Of a DNA stretch of 64,000 nucleotides, positions 56,479 to 64,000 are shown in pieces. Location: assembly GCA_030679915.1 (NCBI GenBank), contig JAUXRY010000040.1, positions 34,363-98,362 of the forward strand, read 5' to 3'. This DNA is from Thiobacillus sp. GTDB lineage: Bacteria > Pseudomonadota > Gammaproteobacteria > Burkholderiales > Thiobacillaceae. Below the pieces are notes generated by a model. That model was not told where the DNA came from. It searched no databases and saw only the letters and a list, made by a program, of their open reading frames with translations. The translations under genes were made by a program, and so were the position numbers. Each line of letters opens with the position of its first letter. Positions within the stretch are counted from its first letter, which is position 1.

Positions 56479-56571
56479 ATGTTTGATCAGTCCCACCCAT
56501 CCTTGCTTCTCCTCTGCCTGTCGAACGTCCTGTTCGACGGCCTGCTGCTGCGCTCTGCGCACACACATTAA
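56479..56571 (+). CDS. leuL: Leucine-rich leader peptide upstream of leuA (attenuator)
   Basis: A 30-residue frame from ATG 56479 to TAA 56569-56571 holds nine Leu codons, grouped as LLLLCL and GLLLR. It lies about 110 bases before leuA. Leu-rich leaders control leu operons through ribosome stalling when leucyl-tRNA is scarce. I do not see a classical terminator with a T-run after it, so the mechanism may be alternative folding or release of leuA translation. The composition and position support a regulatory leader. Confidence 0.7.
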   Translation: MFDQSHPSLLLLCLSNVLFDGLLLRSAHTH

Positions 56572-56680
56572 ACCTCCTCCCTGTAGTACCCTGCGCCGCC
56601 AGTTTCACGCGGTAACGCCTTTATAATGCGTCGGCCCGAGACGATATCGAAATCGGCCTTGACCTTCCATGGAGTCAGCC

Positions 56681-58231
56681 ATGAACGACCGTTTGTTTAT
56701 ATTTGATACGACCTTGCGCGACGGCGAGCAAAGCCCCGGCGCGTCGATGAGCAAAGACGAGAAATTACGCATCGCCCGCCAGCTTGAAAAGCTCGGCGTC
56801 GATGTGATCGAAGCCGGTTTTGCCGCAGCCAGTCCCGGTGACGCGGATGCCATCAAAGCCATTGCCGAAACCATTCAGGGATCGACCATCTGTTCGCTGG
56901 CGCGCGCCAATGAGCGGGACATCCATGCTGCGGGTGGCGCAATCACACCGGCCGCCCGTGGCAATGGCGCGGGCGGGCGTATCCACACCTTCATCGCGAC
57001 CAGCCCGATCCACATGGAAAAAAAGCTGCGGATGCAGCCGGATCAAGTGGTCGAAGCCGCGGTTAAAGCCGTCAAGCTCGCGCTGGAGTACACCGACGAC
57101 GTTGAATTTTCGGCCGAGGATGCCGTGCGCTCGGACATGGATTTCCTGGTGCGGATCTTTGATGAAGTCATCAAGGCCGGTGCCACAACCCTCAATGTGC
57201 CCGACACTGTCGGCTACAGCATTCCTGCCTTGTGGGGCGAGCGGATGAAACAGTTGATAGCGCAGGTGCCGAATGCCAACCAGGTTGTGTGGTCAACCCA
57301 TTGCCACAACGACCTTGGCATGGCTGTTGCCAACTCGCTTGCCGCCGTGATGAATGGCGCGCGACAGGTCGAGTGCACCATCAATGGCTTGGGCGAACGT
57401 GCGGGCAATGCTTCGCTGGAAGAAATCGTCATGGCGGTGCGCACCCGCAAGGACATATTCACTTGCGATACGCGAATCGATGCGACGCAGATTGTTCCGG
57501 CGTCCAAGTTGGTGTCCACCATCACCGGTTATCCGGTGCAGCCCAACAAGGCCATCGTCGGCGCCAATGCGTTTGCACACGAATCGGGCATCCATCAGGA
57601 CGGCGTGCTCAAGCACCGCGAGACCTACGAAATCATGCGTGCTGAAGATGTAGGTTGGCATGCCAATCGGCTTACGCTGGGCAAGTTGTCGGGACGCAAT
57701 GCGTTCAAGACCAAGTTGGCGGAACTGGGCATCGTGCTGGAAAGTGATGATGCCTTCAATTCGGCATTTGCCAGTTTCAAGGAACTGGCTGACAAGAAGC
57801 GTGAAATCTTCGACGAAGACTTGCAGGCATTGGTCTCGGGTGAAGGTTACGCTGCTGAACATGAACGCTTTAAATTGGTGATGTTAAAAGTGTGTTCTGA
57901 AACGGGCGTTGTCCCACAGGCGCAGTTGGTATTCAGCGATGAAGGCGCTGAGAAACAGGCCAGCGGCCAAGGCTCGGGTCCGGTCGATGCTGCATTCAAG
58001 GCGCTGGAGTCGGTGGTCAACAGTGGGGCGGAGTTGTTGTTGTATTCGGTCAATAACATCACCAGCGGGACCGATGCGCAGGGCGAAGTGACAGTCAGAC
58101 TGACGCATGAAGGACGTGTTGTAAATGGGCAGGGCGCCGACACCGATATTGTGGTGGCGTCGGCCAAGGCTTACCTGCACGCATTGAACAAATTGCACAA
58201 CAAGAGCGAACGGGCGCATCCGCAAGTGTGA
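56681..58231 (+). CDS. leuA: 2-isopropylmalate synthase
   Basis: LeuA condenses 2-ketoisovalerate with acetyl-CoA, committing carbon to leucine. The 516-residue enzyme starts [21 protein letters not shown] with the metal-binding Asp, includes [18 protein letters not shown] with the His pair, [21 protein letters not shown], and a C-terminal regulatory domain containing [14 protein letters not shown] for leucine feedback. The ATG at 56681 is preceded by GGAG; an ATG four codons upstream is possible. A strong terminator follows. Confidence 0.96.
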   Translation: MNDRLFIFDTTLRDGEQSPGASMSKDEKLRIARQLEKLGVDVIEAGFAAASPGDADAIKAIAETIQGSTICSLARANERDIHAAGGAITPAARGNGAGGRIHTFIATSPIHMEKKLRMQPDQVVEAAVKAVKLALEYTDDVEFSAEDAVRSDMDFLVRIFDEVIKAGATTLNVPDTVGYSIPALWGERMKQLIAQVPNANQVVWSTHCHNDLGMAVANSLAAVMNGARQVECTINGLGERAGNASLEEIVMAVRTRKDIFTCDTRIDATQIVPASKLVSTITGYPVQPNKAIVGANAFAHESGIHQDGVLKHRETYEIMRAEDVGWHANRLTLGKLSGRNAFKTKLAELGIVLESDDAFNSAFASFKELADKKREIFDEDLQALVSGEGYAAEHERFKLVMLKVCSETGVVPQAQLVFSDEGAEKQASGQGSGPVDAAFKALESVVNSGAELLLYSVNNITSGTDAQGEVTVRLTHEGRVVNGQGADTDIVVASAKAYLHALNKLHNKSERAHPQV

Positions 58232-58240
58232 GCCCTGGAA

Positions 58241-58265
58241 AACGCCCCATCGGGGCGTTTTTTTT
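58241..58265 (+). terminator. Terminator of leuA
   Basis: AACGCCCC and GGGGCGTT form an 8-bp stem with loop ATC, followed by eight T residues, starting nine bases after the leuA stop. Confidence 0.9.
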
Positions 58266-58377
58266 GGCAACCGCCCGAGCCTGTGCGACTCCCGGAAACA
58301 ACGGACATTCAGGATGAACTCGCACTAGCGCGTCTATACTTTCAATATCGATACATGATGAATTCGACGAGGGCGGG

Positions 58378-58782
58378 ATGACTATGAGCTCAATGAATGA
58401 ATCGACCCCGCAAAGACGTGTGTTTACACGTATCCCTTTCGCGGCGAATGTCGAACTCGACTTTCTTCCGGACAAGTACGCATGCAGTCTGATGGACATC
58501 TCGCTGAAGGGTGCGCTGGTCGAACAGCCTCAACACTGGGGTGCGGTCATGGGTGCCCCATGCAGCTTATCCATCGAGCTTGCAGAAGATGGAGCCGCCG
58601 TCCACATGACAGGCGAAGTCGCCCATATAGAAGGCGGTCGGCTTGGGATGCGCTGTACTGAAATTGATCTGGAGAGCATGACCAACCTGCGGCGTCTGGT
58701 TGAACTGAATCTTGGGGATGAAGCCGCGTTGAACCGGGAAATTCACGCCATGGTGAGCGCTGAAAGTGTCAGCAATGATTGA
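58378..58782 (+). CDS. PilZ-domain c-di-GMP receptor
   Basis: The 134-residue protein has the PilZ c-di-GMP motifs: RRVFTR (RxxxR-type) near residue 13 and MDISLKGALV (DxSxxG) near residue 39. No other domain or membrane segment is present. Such stand-alone PilZ proteins bind c-di-GMP and control motility, polysaccharide or pilus functions. The ATG at 58378 follows GAGGGCGG. Confidence 0.87.
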   Translation: MTMSSMNESTPQRRVFTRIPFAANVELDFLPDKYACSLMDISLKGALVEQPQHWGAVMGAPCSLSIELAEDGAAVHMTGEVAHIEGGRLGMRCTEIDLESMTNLRRLVELNLGDEAALNREIHAMVSAESVSND

Positions 58783-58793
58783 CGCTTGCTGCG

Positions 58794-61311
<2,518 letters not shown>

Positions 61312-61315
61312 GGAT

Positions 61316-62170
61316 TCAGTCGAATACGACTGTCTTGTTTGCGTACACCAGTACGCGGTTGTCCAGGTGCCATTTTACTGCACGCGACAGCACCACTTTT
61401 TCGAGGTCTGCCCCCTTGTTGATCAGATCGTCGAGATTATCGCGATGGGAAATCCGCGCCACGTCCTGCTCGATGATCGGGCCGTCATCCAGCGTTTCGG
61501 TGACGTAATGCGCGGTTGCCCCGATCAGCTTCACCCCCCGTTCAAACGCCCGGTGATAAGGCTTGGCACCATGAAACGCCGGCAGAAACGAATGGTGGAT
61601 ATTAATGATGTGATTGGGGAATTTGCGGATGAAGTCGCCCGACAAAACCTGCATGTAGCGCGCCAGCACAATGAAATCAATTTTCAGATCACGCAGAATC
61701 GCCAGCTGGGTTTTCTCGGCTTCTGCCTTGGCCTCTTTAATCACGGCCAGATGCTGAAACGGAATGTGATACGCGTCGGCCAGCCAGCGCGTATCTTCAT
61801 GATTGCTGAGAATGATGGGCAGCTCGCAGTGCAGTTCGCCGCTTTGGTAGCGATAGAGCAGGTCGGCCAGGCAATGATCAAACTTGGAGACCAGTATGGC
61901 CATACGCGGTTTGCGGCTGGATTCCGCTACCCGCCAGGTCATGCCGAAGCGACTGGCAATCGACTCGAATGCAGCGGGAAAGTCGGCGAGATCAAGATTG
62001 AAGCCTTCCAGATCCCATTCCACCCGCATCAGGAACAGCTTCAGCTCGGCATCCTGATGCTGGTCGGCATGCAGGATATTGGCGTTATGCAATAGCAGGA
62101 AATTGGCAATGGCCGCGACCTGTCCCTTTTGGTCAGGGCAGGAAATCAGCAGAACAGCAGTGTGGTGCAT
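61316..62170 (-). CDS. purU: Formyltetrahydrofolate deformylase
   Basis: PurU hydrolyses 10-formyl-tetrahydrofolate to formate and tetrahydrofolate, balancing one-carbon pools. The 284-residue protein has an N-terminal ACT domain (VLLISCPDQKGQVAAIANFL) and a C-terminal formyltransferase fold with the catalytic Asn-His-Asp in INIHHSFLPAFHGAKPYHRA and VTETLDDGPIIEQ. It ends four bases before the upstream-strand start of the c-di-GMP-type gene, so it may lead that operon. Confidence 0.95.
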   Translation of the reverse strand: MHHTAVLLISCPDQKGQVAAIANFLLLHNANILHADQHQDAELKLFLMRVEWDLEGFNLDLADFPAAFESIASRFGMTWRVAESSRKPRMAILVSKFDHCLADLLYRYQSGELHCELPIILSNHEDTRWLADAYHIPFQHLAVIKEAKAEAEKTQLAILRDLKIDFIVLARYMQVLSGDFIRKFPNHIINIHHSFLPAFHGAKPYHRAFERGVKLIGATAHYVTETLDDGPIIEQDVARISHRDNLDDLINKGADLEKVVLSRAVKWHLDNRVLVYANKTVVFD

Positions 62171-62632
62171 GGCAACACCCGGCGATCCGGGAGAGAAGTG
62201 TTTCCGCTATCTTAACCACAATTGCAGTAGACATGCCGTCGGCGGGGCAACTGGGCACTTTTGTCCCGGTGTGCAATCGAACAGAAGTCTGGGTGTTTTA
62301 CGCGACGACAAATTGGATCGGGCACAATTTCGGGCTCACTCCATCGGTTCAGCCCTGCATCTCGGTTCTGTCATTCTGGATTTGTCGGTTCGCCGTTTCC
62401 GGGTTGGGGTGCTTCAGGATTCAGCAGCTTTTGCGCGCTGCAAGGCATATCCGAGCTTGCTAATACGCTTAAGTTCAACGTATTGATTGGCCGCGACGGA
62501 AGATATGCGGCGCCAGCCCGCATCCAGCCATGGCCCTGTTTATTTTTTAGGCGTCCAGTTCGACAAAAACTTTGATTTAACGTGAGTTTTTTTCGGCCGC
62601 CAAAAAAGACAGGAAAACTTGCTGATTGTTTG
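62171..62632. other. Intergenic region between purU and nrdA, upstream part
   Basis: Of the 628 bases between divergent purU and nrdA, the first roughly 460 show no convincing gene, RNA or repeat. Short open frames are present, but they lack ribosome-binding sites and family features. The purU promoter should lie near 62171-62260. Confidence 0.45.
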
Positions 62633-62660
62633 TTGACATGCCGCGCCAGAAAACTAGAAT
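62633..62660 (+). promoter_or_regulatory. nrdA promoter
   Basis: A perfect -35 TTGACA (62633-62638) and a -10 TAGAAT (62655-62660) are separated by 16 bases, giving a transcription start near 62667 and a 130-base leader before nrdA. Confidence 0.75.
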
Positions 62661-62683
62661 TTGTACCTGCTCCCCGCCTGCAC

Positions 62684-62697
62684 CACAACATGTTGTG
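62684..62697. promoter_or_regulatory. Palindrome CACAACATGTTGTG, candidate NrdR box
   Basis: A perfect 14-base palindrome lies just downstream of the predicted nrdA start site. It resembles the NrdR repressor consensus (ACACWATATWGTGT-like) in outer bases. NrdR boxes usually occur as pairs; a weaker partner is at 62728-62743. Confidence 0.5.
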
Positions 62698-62727
62698 AAT
62701 AAACGTGTGCATGGGGACTGGGCAAGC

Positions 62728-62748
62728 TGTGCATAAGTTGTGGATTAA
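62728..62748. promoter_or_regulatory. Second NrdR-like half and DnaA-box-like sites
   Basis: TGTGCATAA (62728-62736) and TGTGGATTA (62740-62748) each differ by one base from the DnaA-box complement TGTGGATAA. The 62728-62743 segment can also be read as a degenerate NrdR box whose centre is 45 bases from the palindrome. The nrdA genes of E. coli are controlled by both DnaA and NrdR, so either reading is plausible. Confidence 0.35.
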
Positions 62749-62798
62749 ATGCACCATTGCCCGTTTTTTACGTCATACCACACACAGGAGAGCCATCG

Positions 62799-64000
62799 AT
62801 GTTGAACGTCGCCACCGAATCCGTTGCATCTGCCCCCATCCCGCCCCGCGATAAAGCTGAACCGGCGGTGATCGATACGCGTTATGCCGATTACAAGATC
62901 ATCCGCCGTAATGGCGCCGTGGTCGGCTTTGCGCCGAACAAGATCGCCATTGCCGTGACCAAGGCGTTTATTGCGGTGCAGGGCGGGCAGGCAGCCGCTT
63001 CGGCCCGCATCCGCGAGCTGGTCGAGTCGATCACCGGCCAGGTCACCGCCGCATTGCTGCGTCGCACCCCCAACGGTGGCACCTTCCACATCGAAGACAT
63101 CCAGGACCAGGTCGAACTGGCGCTGATGCGTTCGGGTGAGCACGAAGTGGCGCGCTCGTATGTGCTCTACCGCGAAAAGCGCACCCAGGAACGCGCTGCG
63201 CAAAAAGCCGCCGGTGTCCCCGACATTCAGCTGCACGTGATCGAAGACGGCGTCAAAAAGCCGCTCGACATCGAACGCCTGAACATCCTGCTGGGCGATG
63301 CCTGCGCCGGTCTGGGCGACGGCGTCAGCGCCGCACCGATCATGCACACCGTGCTGCGCGACCTGTATGACGGCGTGCCGATGGCCGAAGTCGAAAAAGC
63401 GCTGGTGCTGGCTGCGCGCTCGCTGATCGAGCAAGACCCGGCCTATTCGTTTGTCACCGCGCGTCTGCTGTTGAACTCGATCCGCCACGAAGTGCTGGGC
63501 GAAGCCGTGCTGCAAACCGAAATGGCCGCGCGTTACGCCGATTATTTCGCCGCCTACATCAAGAAAGGCATTGCCGCCGAACTGCTCGACGAAAAACTCG
63601 GCCAGTTCGACATCGCCCGTTTGGCTGCTGTGCTCGACGCCGATCGCGACTACAAGTTTGGCTACCTCGGTCTGCAAACCCTGTACGACCGTTACTTCCT
63701 GCACATCGAAGAAGAGCGCATCGAACTGCCGCAGGCTTTCTTCATGCGCGTGGCGATGGGCCTCTCGATCAACGAAGTCGACCGCGAAGCGCGTGCGATT
63801 GAGTTCTATCAGGTGCTGTCCTCGTTCGACTTCATGAGCTCGACGCCGACCCTGTTCAACGCCGGCACCCGCCACAGCCAGCTGTCTTCCTGCTACCTGA
63901 CCACCGTCACCGACGACCTCGACGGCATCTATCAGGCGATCAAGGAAAACGCCATGCTGCAAAAGTACGCAGGCGGCCTCGGCAACGACTGGACCCCGGT
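62799..64000 (+). CDS. nrdA: Ribonucleoside-diphosphate reductase alpha subunit, 3' end outside window
   Basis: The frame opens at ATG 62799 with an AGGAG site and runs off the right edge after about 400 residues. The N-terminal ATP-cone (YKIIRRNGAVVGFAPNKIAI) that senses ATP/dATP is followed by FDFMSSTPTLFNAGTRHSQL, then SSCYLTTV with the first active-site Cys region and LQKYAGGLGNDW. This is a class Ia/Ib-type NrdA making deoxyribonucleotides aerobically. The remaining catalytic residues and nrdB lie beyond the window. Confidence 0.95.
   Translation, partial: MLNVATESVASAPIPPRDKAEPAVIDTRYADYKIIRRNGAVVGFAPNKIAIAVTKAFIAVQGGQAAASARIRELVESITGQVTAALLRRTPNGGTFHIEDIQDQVELALMRSGEHEVARSYVLYREKRTQERAAQKAAGVPDIQLHVIEDGVKKPLDIERLNILLGDACAGLGDGVSAAPIMHTVLRDLYDGVPMAEVEKALVLAARSLIEQDPAYSFVTARLLLNSIRHEVLGEAVLQTEMAARYADYFAAYIKKGIAAELLDEKLGQFDIARLAAVLDADRDYKFGYLGLQTLYDRYFLHIEEERIELPQAFFMRVAMGLSINEVDREARAIEFYQVLSSFDFMSSTPTLFNAGTRHSQLSSCYLTTVTDDLDGIYQAIKENAMLQKYAGGLGNDWTP

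Noticed and set aside
62745..63962. A 405-codon open frame on the minus strand opposite nrdA
   Set aside because: The plus strand here encodes unmistakable NrdA sequence with an ATP-cone and a ribosome-binding site. The antisense frame is a GC-rich codon-bias shadow without family features.

Overview
This window reads as chromosomal DNA of a betaproteobacterium, most likely a Nitrosomonadales-type sulfur or chemolithotroph lineage such as Thiobacillus. This is an inference from gene content and order: hrcA-nadK-recN; ilvB-ilvH-ilvC-psd-pssA-leuA; an rsxABCDGE (Rnf) cluster next to nth; cbb3-oxidase assembly genes; small periplasmic c-type cytochromes; a lone SoxB-like 5'-nucleotidase; and three tandem DUF2173-type genes. 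Most of the window is GC-rich, densely packed housekeeping DNA with many ATGA or GTGA overlaps between neighbouring genes.

Layout. 1-3.8 kb: a DsbA-family gene cut by the window edge, ccoS, ccoI and an OmpW-type porin, all on the minus strand. 3.9-7.4 kb: the plus-strand run aat, bpt, a lipoprotein metallopeptidase, thyA and folA. 7.4-9.4 kb: an accessory patch with a low-GC orphan SIR2-like gene, a REP-associated transposase gene between two inverted REP hairpins, and a decapitated phnA/yjdM remnant. 9.5-26 kb: a DsbA/DsbB-type thiol pair, a CHASE-PAS histidine kinase, a GGDEF-EAL protein, hemH-hrcA, nadK-recN-nuclease, a SulP transporter, two cytochromes c and an HDOD-GGDEF protein with a degenerate receiver. 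26-33.6 kb: DUF1841, nth, a 50-residue basic protein, rsxEGDCBA and a soluble PDC-sensor protein. 33.8-44 kb: the SoxB-like nucleotidase, a HAD phosphatase, a UPF0149 protein, hrpA, a CDP-alcohol phosphatidyltransferase, a membrane GGDEF protein and a peroxiredoxin. 44-44.8 kb: tRNA-Arg, tRNA-Glu and tRNA-Ala. 44.8-51.3 kb: an FAD-linked oxidase, SseB, a GAF-PAS kinase with a dual-receiver partner, an RDD protein and the DUF2173 triplet. 51.3-58.3 kb: branched-chain amino acid and phospholipid synthesis, with an attenuator-like leader peptide before leuA. 58.3-62.2 kb: PilZ, DUF2069, wrbA, a c-di-GMP-binding-type protein and purU. The window ends inside nrdA, which has a recognisable promoter and a palindromic operator candidate.

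Themes. c-di-GMP signalling is heavily represented: three GGDEF proteins, all with RxxD inhibitory-site motifs, one of them with an EAL domain, plus a PilZ protein and a second likely c-di-GMP receptor. Redox and thiol chemistry (Rnf, cbb3 maturation, Dsb-like proteins, cytochromes, peroxiredoxin) is the other theme. The strongest candidates for something unusual are the SIR2-like orphan, the REP/RAYT locus with a mutated HUH motif and an interrupted phnA, the DUF2173 triplet followed by a structured intergenic region, and the leucine leader. No CRISPR array, prophage, insertion sequence with terminal repeats or rRNA was seen.
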